From: Emiliania huxleyi CCMP1516
Taxonomy: Eukaryota > Haptophyta > Isochrysidales > Noelaerhabdaceae
DNA length: 64,000 bases
Assembly (NCBI RefSeq): GCF_000372725.1
Contig: NW_005200543.1
Coordinates: 118,228-182,227 of the forward strand
Direction: 5' to 3'
The notes under the pieces: model-generated
What the model saw: the letters and a program-made list of their open reading frames with translations, nothing else
Database searches by the model: none
What the model was told of the DNA's origin: nothing
Program-made: the position numbers and the translations under genes
Part shown: piece after piece, positions 39,817 through 49,362 of the stretch
Layout of the letters: the number at the start of each line of letters is the position of its first letter
Position numbering within the stretch: the stretch's first letter is position 1

Positions 39817-40684
39817 TGATCTGGGAGAACCCCCGCCGCGTTCAGGCGAACCCAGTAAATATGACGGTTTCGCGCCGACGGTTTCGCGCCGAACGCCAGA
39901 ATAAAAGATACATGAACGATACCAATCATCCGGCCCGCTGGGTGCGCTTCTCAGCTCCCCGGCCCTGGATGTGCGGTTGATGACTGCACTCCAAGAGAAG
40001 TGCTCCAAGTGCATGACCTCGAAAAATCGCGGATACGGGCGACTCACTACTAGCCGCTTTTTGCGCAAGAGTACTGTGGTCTGTGCCTCACCACTCTCAT
40101 TCAGACATCGTCTCAGCGATCCTCTCACAGTGTCCGTCAGACTCCTATCGACGGCACGACGGGTACCGTAGTCCGTACACCGTCGTAGCAGCACAGTCAC
40201 AGAGGTGGGCAGCAAGCCAGCACCTGTCGACTCGCGAGTCTAGCTTGGTGAAGCATTGGTGTTGGTCCACGCACCACGGGGTCTTTAAAGGGCCACCTCA
40301 CACACACTCCCCCCTCAGGGCTAAGCAGTGCGCAAGTCCACCCGAACTCTAGGCGAGGCATCGACCGCTCCTTTGGAATAGCTCTGTCAGTGGCTGCACT
40401 AGACGCCCATTACTATGATTAGATGGCGCGCGGCGCGGGCGGATGACTAGGGGAGAGAATGCGGAGAGACTAGCTCGCAGGTAGATGTGCTCAGCCAAGG
40501 GTAAGGGATGAGGGGAATGTGTCAGTGTGAGGGGTGCACCAACCGCAAAGCGTTGTGTTTACTGCTCGTTTACTCGAGACTGCCGCGACTGGTAAATAAT
40601 ACTCACTAATTTTAAGGGGTAACATTGATCATGTTGTGCACCGCGCGCGGCTCTCGGCTCATCTCTCAACAGTCTCACGTCTCG
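39817..40684. other. Intergenic with two repeat fragments
   Basis: Fragment 39975-40012 matches 14713-14745. Fragment 40498-40562 (GGGATGAGGGGAATGTGTCA core) is the reverse complement of 48474-48540. No gene recognised. Confidence 0.5.
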
Positions 40685-42337
40685 TCAGCTCGACGAAGAA
40701 CCGACTGGCCACCGCGCACCGGCACCAAGACCATCGCCGTCCGCCAGGGGCCGGGCGTCATGTGGGGCGCTCCCCGTGGCAGAGGCTGCTCTCGCGTGGC
40801 CCGCCTCCGCCGCGCGGCTTCCGTCGCCCTCCTTCGCCTCCTCCCCCGCTGCCAGCTCCACGAGAAGAGGGCAGTGGTCGCTCCCTAGAAACCCGCGCCT
40901 CTCCGCCCCGCCGCCAAGCACCTCGGCGCGCACGACGCTGCCCGCGAGCCTCCTGTCGACGAGCACGTAGTCGATTCGCATCCCCTTTGCGTAGTAGCGG
41001 CCTGCGGCGGGGGGGCCGTCCTTGCCGGCGCAGCCGCGCCACGTCACGTCCGTCGCCCAGTTGGCGACCGGGTGGAGCGTGCGATAGGCGTCCACCTGGG
41101 GAGGGTCAGGGTCAGGGTCAGGGTCAGGGCCAGGGTCAGGGCCAGGGCCAGGGTCAGGGTCAGGGTCAGGGTAAGGGTCAGGGTCAGGGTCAGGGCCAGG
41201 GTCAGGGTCAGGGTCAGGGTTGGGGTGACGCGGCGGAGGAGGCGAGGCCAGGGAGGAGGCGGCGGAGGAGGCGAGGCGGCGGAGGAGGCGAGGAGGGGGA
41301 GGAGGCGAGGTGCGCACCAGCCCCCCGGCGGCCAGCAGGCTGCGGAAGCGGGCCTGCTCGTTGGGCGTGAAGCCGGGCTGGCCGCGGTCGTCGGCATGCG
41401 CCGCGCCTAGCCTCGGGAAATCTCGGGTGATCTCGGGCGATCTCGGGTGGTCTCGGCCGTCGGCGTGCGCCGCGCCCTGCCCGTTCTTGTCTCGGAACCA
41501 GCCAGGGTCGGGCCCCACATCCCCCCACTCGGCCGCCACATTCAGGTCTCCCAGCCTGCGGTGTGGAGACACCAGAGTCAGGGCGAGTGCAGCCGAGTAC
41601 GGCTGAGTACGGCGGGGAACGCAGCGGAATCCGCTCCCCCAGGGTTGAACGCGGGTCCGTATTCCCCATCTAGGTCGCCCTTGCCAGACGAGCGGCCGCG
41701 CGGCGGCGGCTCCTCCCCTCCGCTGCAGCAGCGCCGCGCACGCCTCGTCCCAGCGGCGCCGGCGCGCGTGCGCGTCCTCGCTGCCGCCGTTGTTTGGTGT
41801 GTACGTCCCGAGCAGGTCGAAGCGCTCGAACGAGGCGAGGATCACGCGCCCCTCCGTCTGGTGCGTGGCGGCGGCCGCGTCGGGGTCGAGCGAGTGCCGC
41901 AACGCGTGCGGCTGTTCGCAGGCCGCCTTGACGAGGAGGCCGGTGCCCGCGTACTTGTACTCGGCGAGGCTCCAGTACGCGCGGTAGCCGTGCTCGCGCA
42001 CAAAGCGTGCGATGGCGTCCGCCTCGCTCGCGAGCGAGTGCGACGCCCGCGAGAGCTTGTCCTGCTGCCGGCGCTGGCCGTCGCCCTTCTTGCAGCCGGC
42101 CGGGCCGAGCGCCGGCGAGCGAACCTCGCTGATGAAGACGACGTCCGGCGAGTGCTCGCGAAGGAAGCGATCGAGGTCCGGGCGATTGCACTGGATGCGC
42201 TGGATGAGCGAGTTGGCGTTCCACGCGGCGAGCGTGCGGACGTGCGGCTTGGGAGCGGCGGGAGCGGCGTCGTCCTCCTCGCGCGGCCGCTTGGAGCCGC
42301 TCGACTCGGCGCGCTTGAAGAAGGAGGCGATGGACAT
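40685..42337 (-). CDS. AP endonuclease (exonuclease III / APE1 family)
   Basis: Exons 42337-41685, 41555-41476, 41406-41318 and 41095-40685 give 410 residues. The exonuclease-endonuclease-phosphatase fold is shown by 'VRTLAAWNANSLIQRI' (catalytic Asn), 'PDVVFISEVRSP' (metal-binding Glu), 'LLGTYTPN', 'RPLVWLGDLNVAAEWGDV' (Asp/Asn), 'AKGMRIDYVLV' (Asp) and 'GSDHCPLLVEL' (catalytic His). The family cleaves DNA at abasic sites in base-excision repair, in nucleus or organelle. The start 'MSIASFFKRAESS' resembles a PCNA-binding (PIP-like) end. Introns 1 and 2 begin GC, intron 3 GT. Intron 2 (41475-41407) carries a 22-base target duplication. Intron 3 is a GGGTCA/TGACCC hexamer array. Confidence 0.93.
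   Translation of the reverse strand: MSIASFFKRAESSGSKRPREEDDAAPAAPKPHVRTLAAWNANSLIQRIQCNRPDLDRFLREHSPDVVFISEVRSPALGPAGCKKGDGQRRQQDKLSRASHSLASEADAIARFVREHGYRAYWSLAEYKYAGTGLLVKAACEQPHALRHSLDPDAAAATHQTEGRVILASFERFDLLGTYTPNNGGSEDAHARRRRWDEACAALLQRRGGAAAARPLVWQGRPRWGIRTRVQPWGSGFRCVPRRTQPYSAALALTLVSPHRRLGDLNVAAEWGDVGPDPGWFRDKNGQGAAHADGRDHPRSPEITRDFPRLGAAHADDRGQPGFTPNEQARFRSLLAAGGLVRTSPPPPPRLLRRLASSAASSLASPPPPRHPNPDPDPDPGPDPDPDPYPDPDPDPGPGPDPGPDPDPDPDPPQVDAYRTLHPVANWATDVTWRGCAGKDGPPAAGRYYAKGMRIDYVLVDRRLAGSVVRAEVLGGGAERRGFLGSDHCPLLVELAAGEEAKEGDGSRAAEAGHARAASATGSAPHDARPLADGDGLGAGARWPVGSSSS
41100..41222. repeat. (GGGTCA)n array in AP-endonuclease intron 3
   Basis: About 20 hexamer units, some GGGCCA, forming most of the intron. 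Not a telomere repeat by sequence. Confidence 0.9.
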
Positions 42338-42811
42338 GAGAATCGCAGGCGGATAGCCTCGAGCAGTGGTTGGTGGTGTTGGCGGGGATGGCAGCCCGCG
42401 AGACGTCTCTGCTGTCAGCCTGCGGGAAAAGAAATAATGATCACCGTGGACGGCCGAGTTTTAAAAAATAAATAACGCAAGGGCCCTCAGCGGAGCTGGG
42501 AATAGGACCGCCGCAAGCGGCGTGGCGTGGAGCGGTTGAGCATCCCTCCGGGGGCCCCTCTGCGCCGGGGAGGCGTTGTTGGAGGCTAGGTAGGACGCAA
42601 GCGTCCGTCGCCCTTTTCAAACTCGGGGCCCACTCCGCTACGCTCCGACCCGAATTTGGAGGGCCTAAAAGTTTAAGGTGTTGCTGCGCAAAAGGGGTCG
42701 GACACAGGGCGCAGCTCATGCTAAGAGCTAGAAGGGGAGCTAGAGAGAACGACTACCCTGTCCCGTTATTGCGTACACCAACACCACACAAAAGCTCTCT
42801 CTCTCCTGTCC
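42338..42811. other. 5' flank of the AP endonuclease gene
   Basis: No gene or recognisable repeat. Confidence 0.5.
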
Positions 42812-43219
42812 TCACTCAGAGCACAGAGGGGGGTCACAACTACCGAGTCTCTCGACTAGCTGCCACGTTGCCGACCGAGAGCGGATCTCCTCCTGCTCCG
42901 CAAGGAGGGTGGCCAAGGCTAAAGTCTTGTCGGAGCCGCCGGGAGTGTTGACGACTTGGAGAAGGTCGCCCTTGTACTTGTACTTGTAGAGATGCTCGAG
43001 GGGGTGCTTTGTGGGGCGGTGCGCAGCCAGGCCAGCAGTGAGGGGAGGCGCACCCTCACTCTCCTCGGTTGCAGAGCTCGTCGGAGGCTGCGTCACGACG
43101 GGAGGGTCCGCGACAGCAGTCCTCGGGCGAGCCGACCAACCAGCGCTGGGACTCGTTGTGACGGCAGACGCCGGCTGCCTCTCCAACCGCTTATGCAGCG
43201 TCCTTCTTTGCCCGTGCAT
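42812..43219 (-). CDS. Hypothetical frame with a weak P-loop-like string
   Basis: A 135-residue frame whose C-terminal half is charged. 'VVNTPGGSDKTLALATLL' looks like a Walker A loop with Asp in place of the key Gly, preceded by 'YKYKYKGDLLQ'. No further helicase or ATPase motif follows before the stop. It may be a decayed helicase fragment or chance. Confidence 0.2.
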   Translation of the reverse strand: MHGQRRTLHKRLERQPASAVTTSPSAGWSARPRTAVADPPVVTQPPTSSATEESEGAPPLTAGLAAHRPTKHPLEHLYKYKYKGDLLQVVNTPGGSDKTLALATLLAEQEEIRSRSATWQLVERLGSCDPPLCSE

Positions 43220-43385
43220 GGGCTCGATCCGATTCCGCAGCGTGTCGTCCCCAGCGGCGGTGCTGCGCGGGCTCCGCCACGCGCAGCGCGGCGGCGCTCC
43301 AGAGAGGCGCCTGCTCGTCGACGAAGGCGACGAGCTGCTCTGGCGAGAGGCCAGACAGGCGGGCGCCGATGCGGTGGGAGGCCAT
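43191..43385 (-). pseudogene. Stray first exon related to the kelch gene start
   Basis: The frame starting at the ATG at 43385 reads 'MASHRIGARLSGLSPEQLVA' then 'FVDEQAPLWSAAALRVAE'. The kelch gene at 56874 begins 'MASHRIGARLSGLSP' and, after a 2-base shift, 'EQLCAVIEA ... DAALRVAEE'. After 'RVAE' the sequence diverges and stops at 43191. So this is a duplicated, orphaned 5' exon. No kelch repeats follow. Confidence 0.55.
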
Positions 43386-43496
43386 CGGTGCCGCTCGTGT
43401 TCCGATTTCTTTTTCTTGTAATGCGAGAGAGTGAAGTTGAAGTACCATGACCCAGGAGGAGTCTACACGAGACATGTCGTACGCCCTGTTCACGCG

Positions 43497-43985
43497 CGCG
43501 CGAGACGTGCAGACAGGGTTGCCAGGTGAGAGCGAATGGCGCGGTTCACGCCTCGCACAACAGAGAGAGAGATGCGCTCTGCATGGTGGGACATAAAAGA
43601 GAGCGAGTACTTGGGCGAGTAGGCTGCGCGGTCAACGCTGCCGCGCGCGACTTTGCGCGCGAGGCGGCGCAGCTTGAGAACGGCGGTGGGCGAGAAGCCG
43701 CCGCCGAACGTCTCGTGGAGCAGCAGGTTGAAGTTGTTGCGCTTGACAAAGATCGCGTCGTGGTAGAAACCGCGATGCGCCTTGACGTAGCCGTGGCCGT
43801 TCTTGTGGTCGAAGGGTTGGCCGGGCTGCCCGCGCGCCTTGCAGCCCATGTTTAGGCGGCGGGCCTTCTCTTCGGATGTTGCCAAAGGCGTAGGAGTGGC
43901 CAACGGAGGCGGGCGTGCCGCCACTCGAGGCGTTGCCAACGCCCGGCGAGGAGGTCTTGAGGAGGGGCGTCCAGAGCTTGATTTC
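43497..43985 (-). pseudogene. Tandem repeat-protein copy A (N-terminal frame damaged)
   Basis: A 165-residue frame. Its C-terminal part 'GYVKAHRGFYHDAIFVKRNN', 'ETFGGGFSPTAVLKLRRLAR' and 'SFMSHHAERISLS' is intact. The N-terminal part differs from copy B because of an extra base near 43874 and other small changes ('ATPTPLATSEEKARRLNMG' instead of 'SVGHSYAFGNTEEKARRL'). The 'ETFGGG-S' block followed by a His/Ser-rich helix is a feature I associate with uncharacterised multi-copy proteins of algal mobile DNA; this is recollection, not a search result. Confidence 0.5.
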
Positions 43986-44001
43986 ATTCACTTTGCCCTG
44001 T

Positions 44002-44512
44002 TTACGCGCGCGCGAGACGTGCAGACAGGGTTGCCAGGTGAGAGCGAATGGCGCGGTTCACGCCTCGCACAACAGAGAGAGAGATGCGCTCTGCATGGTG
44101 GGACATAAAAGAGAGCGAGTACTTGGGCGAGTAGGCCGTGCGGTCGACGCTGCCGCGCGCGACTTTGCGCGCGAGGCGGCGCAGCTTGAGAACGGCGGTG
44201 GGCGAGAAGCCGCCGCCGAACGTCTCGTGGTAGGAGCAGCAGGTTGAAGTTGTTGCGCTTGACAAAGATCGCGTCGTGGTAGAAACCGCGATGCGCCTTG
44301 ACGTAGCCGTGGCCGCGGTCTTGTGGTCGAAGGGTTGGCCGGGCTGCCCGCGCGCCTTGCAGCCCATGTTTAGGCGGCGGGCCTTCTCTTCGGTGTTGCC
44401 GAAGGCGTAGGAGTGGCCAACGGAGGCGGGCGTGCCGCCGCTCGAGGCGTTGGGCGTTGCCGACGCCCGCCGAGGAGGTCTTGAGGAGGGACGTCCAGAG
44501 CTTGACTTCATT
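44002..44512 (-). pseudogene. Tandem repeat-protein copy B (middle frame damaged)
   Basis: A direct tandem duplicate of 43497-43985, about 95% identical by eye. Here the N-terminus looks original, but a 2-base insertion near 44314 and a 4-base insertion near 44232 shift the segment between 'PFDHK' and 'HETFGGG' out of frame and back. The two copies are damaged in different places. Confidence 0.5.
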
Positions 44513-44630
44513 CACCTCATCGCATCCTCCCGGGCCAGCGTGGGGTTCCGCGAGGACCGAGGTCGACCTCGTACCCCTCGTTGTACTGCCGGGGTGAGCT
44601 CTGGTTTCTCCTTGTCGCCGTGCACGTTTG

Positions 44631-44631
<1 letters not shown>

Positions 44632-44712
<81 letters not shown>
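44632..44712. repeat. (GT)n microsatellite
   Basis: About 40 GT units followed by GA repeats to about 44728. Confidence 0.95.
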
Positions 44713-44727
<15 letters not shown>

Positions 44728-44923
44728 CGGACTCACACTCACTCACTCGCCTTCCTACCTACTCATCAATATTCGGATTGTCAATGGTTCCGCGACGCGG
44801 GCGCCTTGCGGACAGAGCCCTTAGTCACCCTCGCATTTTCATTCCTGCGCTCGCCTAGGTTTTTCTTCAATCTGATCGCCCGCAAAAGCTCGACGAGCCG
44901 CTGTGTGTGTCACGTGTCACGCG

Positions 44924-47025
44924 ATGGCGGAGGCCGTCACGGTGAGCCTCGGCGCGCTCACCCCGGAAGCGCTCGCGGCGCACGACACGCGAGTCGGCTC
45001 CGTCACTGCGGGAGAGGCGCTCGAGCTTGGAGTGCCGCTGTGCATGCTGCAAGGCTCGATCCCACAGGAGCTCATTGAGCGTGGTCGCAGCCTCGGGCTG
45101 GAGCCTCCGCCAGCGCTATCGCTGCAGTCGCCGGCCTCTTCCGCTATGGCCGCCGCCGCCACCGCCAGCCGGACACGCCCTGCGGACATTCCCGACGCGG
45201 ACGACGGGGACGAGCGCTGGCGCCGCCTCGCCAACCGCCTTGCGTCTCGCCGCTCCGAGCCGCTCTTCATGCACCTCGGCCGCGGCTCGCCGATGGCCTC
45301 ATGCGTCGCGCTCGCACGGGGCCATCCGATGCACCTCTCGCTGCTGCACAAGGTCAGACGAGACCGCACGAGACCGCACGACTGCACGAGACCGCACGAG
45401 AGACCGCACGAGATCGCACGAGATCGCACGAGCTGACCCGAGATCGCTGCTCCACGAGGACCCGAGGATCGTGCTCGTGCGCAACTTCCTCTCGCCCGCC
45501 GAGGCGGCGGCGGTCGTCGCCCTCGCGCGGCGCAGCGGCCGGACCTGGCTCCGCAGCAGCGGCGGAGGCGAGTACCGCCACGAAGACACAGTCGAGGACG
45601 AGACCGAGGCGGCCGACGGCGCCGACGCGGAGGAGGGGGAGGCGCCGCCGGCGGACGAGACGCGGCGCGTCTCTGGCCGCTCGAACCGCGCTCCCAAGCC
45701 TTCCTGCCGCATGGTTGCGGCTTTCTTGATTCGCAGGCGCGTCTCTGGCCGCTCGAACCGCTGGTGCTGCGTCGGCAGCGAGCACGCCGTGCTGGCCGCG
45801 GCGGTGGAGACAAAGAGAGCACTTGAGGGCTGCGTGCGGCTGACGGCGTCTCGTCACACCCACTCCTGCGGACAGGTGGAGCGCGCTTGCTGGCTGACCG
45901 GGCTGACGGCGGCGCATGCAGAGGAGGTGCAAGTGGTGCACTATACGGCGGGGCTGCAGTCGGCCTCTACGCCCTCCCCGCGGCACGTCCACGACATGTC
46001 CGAGACATGTCCGTGTAGGCGGGGCAGCAGTACGGCCACCACCTCGACCATTTCACCAGCCGCGACGTCAAGTCCGCGCGCGAGCTGCTGCCTGGCGGAG
46101 GCGCGTGGCAGTCGTAGCAGCAGCAGGAAGTAGTAGCAGCAGCAGTAGCAGTAGGAGCAGTAGCAGTAGGAGCGGTAGGAGCAGCAGGAGCAGCAGGAGT
46201 AGGCTGCGTGCCCGGCGGAGGCGCGTCCCCGGCGTGACGAGTGAGCGAGGTCGGCAGAGAGGTTGTCCCATCTCGCTCACGAGATTGGGATCTCGCTCAC
46301 GAGATTGGGATCTCGCTCACGAGATTGCGATCTCGCTCACGAGATTGCGATCTCGCGCCATCCCGATCCCTCCGAGTCGGCCACTCTTGCGGGCTCGGCG
46401 CAGGCAACCGCCTCGTCTCGGTCTTTGTCTACCTGAACAGCTGCGCCGGCGCGGGCGGGCAGACCCACTTCCCGCTCGCCGGCCGCGAGGGGCTGCGGGT
46501 GCCTCCGGTCTGCGGCAGCGCGCTGCTCTGGCACAACATCGACAAGTGCAGAGATGTAGCCGAGATGGAGCAGAGATCTAGCCAGAGGATTAGCAGAGAC
46601 GTGGCGAGCTCCTGTGGCACACTTTCAAGCGCCCGCCTCGGCGCGATGCCGCGAGGGCGCAGCGAGCGGACCGCTGCCACAGAAAGGAAGCTGCCAGCAG
46701 GCGCGGGTTGCTCGACGCGCGGACGCTGCACGCGGGCGAGCCGGTCGAACGCGGAAGCAAGTGGGGCATGAACTCTGGCTCGTCCTCTAGGAACCTTCTA
46801 GGAACCTTCTAGGAACCTTCCCGTAGGTGGGGCATGAACATCTGGCTCCGGCAGCGGCCACGAGGCGGCGCTTGCGGCGAGGCGGCGCCCAGCGGCGGCG
46901 TGGTGGCTACAGATGGCGAAGAGGCGGCGGGCGGATCGCTGGCGGCGCGGCGCGTCCCGGCTCCGCCCATGACGTCGACGGGGCCCAAGGCGAAGGAGGC
47001 GGAGACGCTGAGGGAGCGAAACTGA
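44924..47025 (+). CDS. Prolyl 4-hydroxylase-like 2-oxoglutarate/Fe(II) oxygenase
   Basis: Exons 44924-45352, 45459-45664, 45737-45803, 45876-45947, 46019-46100, 46404-46546, one exon starting near 46706 and ending at 46760, and 46827-47025. Key parts: 'DPRIVLVRNFLSPAEAAAVV' (start of the P4H domain), 'GQQYGHHLDHF' (His-x-Asp of the iron site), 'NRLVSVFVYLNSC', 'GGQTHFPLAG', then 'TLHAGEPVERGSKWGMNIWL' (second iron His and the 2OG-binding Lys). The family hydroxylates proline in secreted or cell-wall proteins, or other targets. No signal peptide is evident. The N-terminal 140 residues are unassigned. Five introns show target-site-like duplications; one intron (about 46547-46705) has unresolved ends. 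Confidence 0.88.
46258..46350. repeat. 20-bp palindromic tandem repeat in an intron
   Basis: Five units of TCTCGCTCACGAGATT(G)GGA-type sequence; each unit contains ATCTCG-CTCA-CGAGAT. It lies within the P4H intron 46101-46403, next to AGCAGTAG repeats. Confidence 0.85.
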
Positions 47026-47076
47026 GGGAGGGCTCCATTCAACTGCGCGGCGTTATCACTGGTTCGTGTCTGTCTG

Positions 47077-47347
<271 letters not shown>

Positions 47348-47686
47348 TTGTGTGTGGTAAACCTTGATACGGGTTACCGGCCCCTTTTGCTTTAAAGACC
47401 AAAAAAACTGTTCAAGTCTTAAAGGGCTCCGGCTCAGGTCAGAGAGGGCCCAGCGACTCGTCGGTTGGGTGTAAACGGGCATTGCCTGTGGTCTTCAACG
47501 CACAAAGGGTGTGAATAGAGCTCTCTCAATCCTTCTGAGCACGAAGACCACTCGAACTCTTCTGCAGACTCTAGTGTTTCCGGTTTTCATAAGCTGTGAA
47601 TAGTTATTGCGCCCGCCGCAGCCCGCCCTATTCACCTGGGTTTCGCGCCACGGGCCACGAGAGCCCTGTGGAAGAGCCCAGCTGGC

Positions 47687-48256
47687 ATGTTCTATCGCCC
47701 GGGTGTCGGGCTGTCTGCATACAGACGTCTCGTCGCCGTGGCCGACGCATGGCTGGTCCGACGTGTGGAGGAGTTTGACCTCAGCCAGGCCGTCGGTGTC
47801 GGCGGGCTGACGGCGGCCGCCGGAATCGCGATTCGCTCTGCCAGCTGCCAGCAGCCTCGTGTCGCCGCTCTCGTTGGCGCAGCAGCAGCGATTGACCTTT
47901 GCGCCGTCGCTCGACGGCGTCACCGCCCATCCGACCCGCGCAGCTCCTGCAGCTCCTGCAGCTCCTGCTGTCAGTCTTCTGCTCTCACGCACCTCACTCG
48001 CCGCGCGCGGATTGTGCGCCGCGCCAAGCAGGACACGTGCTCATGCAAACAATGCGAGAACTTGGTTGCGCCGCTTAGTGGCGGCGCTGCTTTAGAGAAA
48101 GCGGCAGCGTGGGAAGCAAAGCAGATGGAGGCGGCGCGGCATGCCAAGGAGCTGCTGCTGGCGGAGGTTGAGCGGCTAAGTGCAGCAAGGGCCCAAGGGC
48201 AAGAAGGGCAAGAAGAAGAAGAAGAATGTTGGCGTGGGCGATACGGGCGCCGCTAG
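47687..48256 (+). CDS. Hypothetical protein with helical, Glu-rich end
   Basis: A 189-residue frame. The stretch 'AAAWEAKQMEAARHAKELLL' + 'AEVERLSAARAQ' is a convincing helix, and 'CSCKQCENL' upstream may bind metal. The minus strand across the same region is also open, so coding strand is not certain. Immediately downstream a Lys-rich run (GGGCAAGAAGGGCAAGAAG) continues in another frame, which may reflect an unrecognised intron. Confidence 0.3.
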   Translation: MFYRPGVGLSAYRRLVAVADAWLVRRVEEFDLSQAVGVGGLTAAAGIAIRSASCQQPRVAALVGAAAAIDLCAVARRRHRPSDPRSSCSSCSSCCQSSALTHLTRRARIVRRAKQDTCSCKQCENLVAPLSGGAALEKAAAWEAKQMEAARHAKELLLAEVERLSAARAQGQEGQEEEEECWRGRYGRR

Positions 48257-48544
48257 GCTCAACGAGGAGTGCTGTGCAGTTAGAGAGCTCGTAGCGGGAC
48301 GTAGCGAGCTCGATTTTGATGAGAATTTGATGAGAAATATCTCAATTTTGAGCAAAAAACGCCAAAAAAAATCGGCGCCTGCGGCGGGCCAGCCTCCGGC
48401 GGCGCCTGCGGCGGGCCGCTGCCCAGACCCCGTTTACACCCGAGCTATGCCCCACGACCTGAGCCGGAGCCAAGGCAAAACACAACGCTCTGCGGTTGGT
48501 GCACCCCTCACACTGACACATTCCCCTCATCCCTTACGGTGACA

Positions 48545-48905
48545 AGGCGAACCCTCAGACGACTTTTCATCTCAACGAGGGGCACGTCACCGACATGTGC
48601 GAGATCGGCGGGGTCCCAGCCTCCGGCAGCGCCCGGGGCTTTGTCCAGCACCACTCGCAACAGCTCTCGCGCGCCGCCGTCTGTGGCGACGCGCAAAACA
48701 TCAACAACGCTGCTCGCAACATGCGTGTCGCGCACTCATTCATGACCGGTGTCAATGCCCCACCCCCCTGCGCGCGGGCCTTCTATAGGCCCGCGGGTAG
48801 TCTCCCCCCATTCCCAGGGCCTCTAGGGCTCGCACCTCAACCTCTCACAGACCAGCGCACAGCGGCATAGGACGTATTTTCTTCTCAATAACAAGGCTGT
48901 GAGGG
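48545..48905 (+). repeat. Dispersed coding repeat, copy 1
   Basis: About 300 bases shared, in inverted orientation, with 55240-55540. The plus strand encodes 'GHVTDMCEIGGVPASGSARG' and 'FVQHHSQQLSRAAVCGDAQN' + 'INNAARNMRVAHSFM'. Most differences between copies are silent or conservative in this frame, which suggests it was under protein selection in a parent element. The similarity continues beyond the stop into TAGGACGTATT and AACAAGGCTGTGA, a shared 3' end. Confidence 0.7.
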
Positions 48906-49362
48906 GGCCGGACGGAGGCGTACCCCGTGGGCCCCGCTCTTTCCCTCGCATAGCGGCCACTCTTCGGATCGCTGCACGCTGGTCGAGCGACCCGGGGGAT
49001 GCCCCGCGCGCCTGACCCAGGCGCGAGAAACGAATCTGCGAGGCGTGGCCGCACATGCGGCCCGATGGGGAGGAACGGGGCGAGCCCCCTCCAACCCACC
49101 CGCGCTAGGTCTCGGGTTTGTTTGACGCATGGGGTCACTCCCGCGAAACTCGTGAACTAGCCGGGGCAGTCGGAGAAGTGGCAACTCCGTGCACTGACGG
49201 TCGGCCGTCAGAAAACACGCCTCCGTGGCTCGGGTTACACCAATCCTCGCTACCCAACGCGGCCAAAGGATATCCACCTCGAGAACCTCGAGAGAAGGCT
49301 GTGAACACCGAGGGCCTCGGTCTTGCTCCCTGCTGGCTCGGTGGACAATACGAACTCTGTTC
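48906..49362. repeat. 5' flank of membrane-protein gene, with dispersed repeat copy 2
   Basis: 49083-49300 is the same-orientation partner of 1690-1930. The rest has no recognised feature. Confidence 0.65.

Noticed and set aside
41100-41222. GGGTCA array as interstitial telomere
   Set aside because: The unit differs from known telomere repeats and is confined to an intron of the AP endonuclease gene.
42812-43219. Walker A motif 'GGSDKT' as evidence of a helicase
   Set aside because: The key Gly is Asp and no Walker B or other helicase motifs follow; kept only as a low-confidence hypothetical.
45672-45761. Protein duplication 'RRVSGRSNR' in the hydroxylase
   Set aside because: The repeat is explained by an in-frame 72-base intron with a flanking duplication; removing it restores the expected family sequence.
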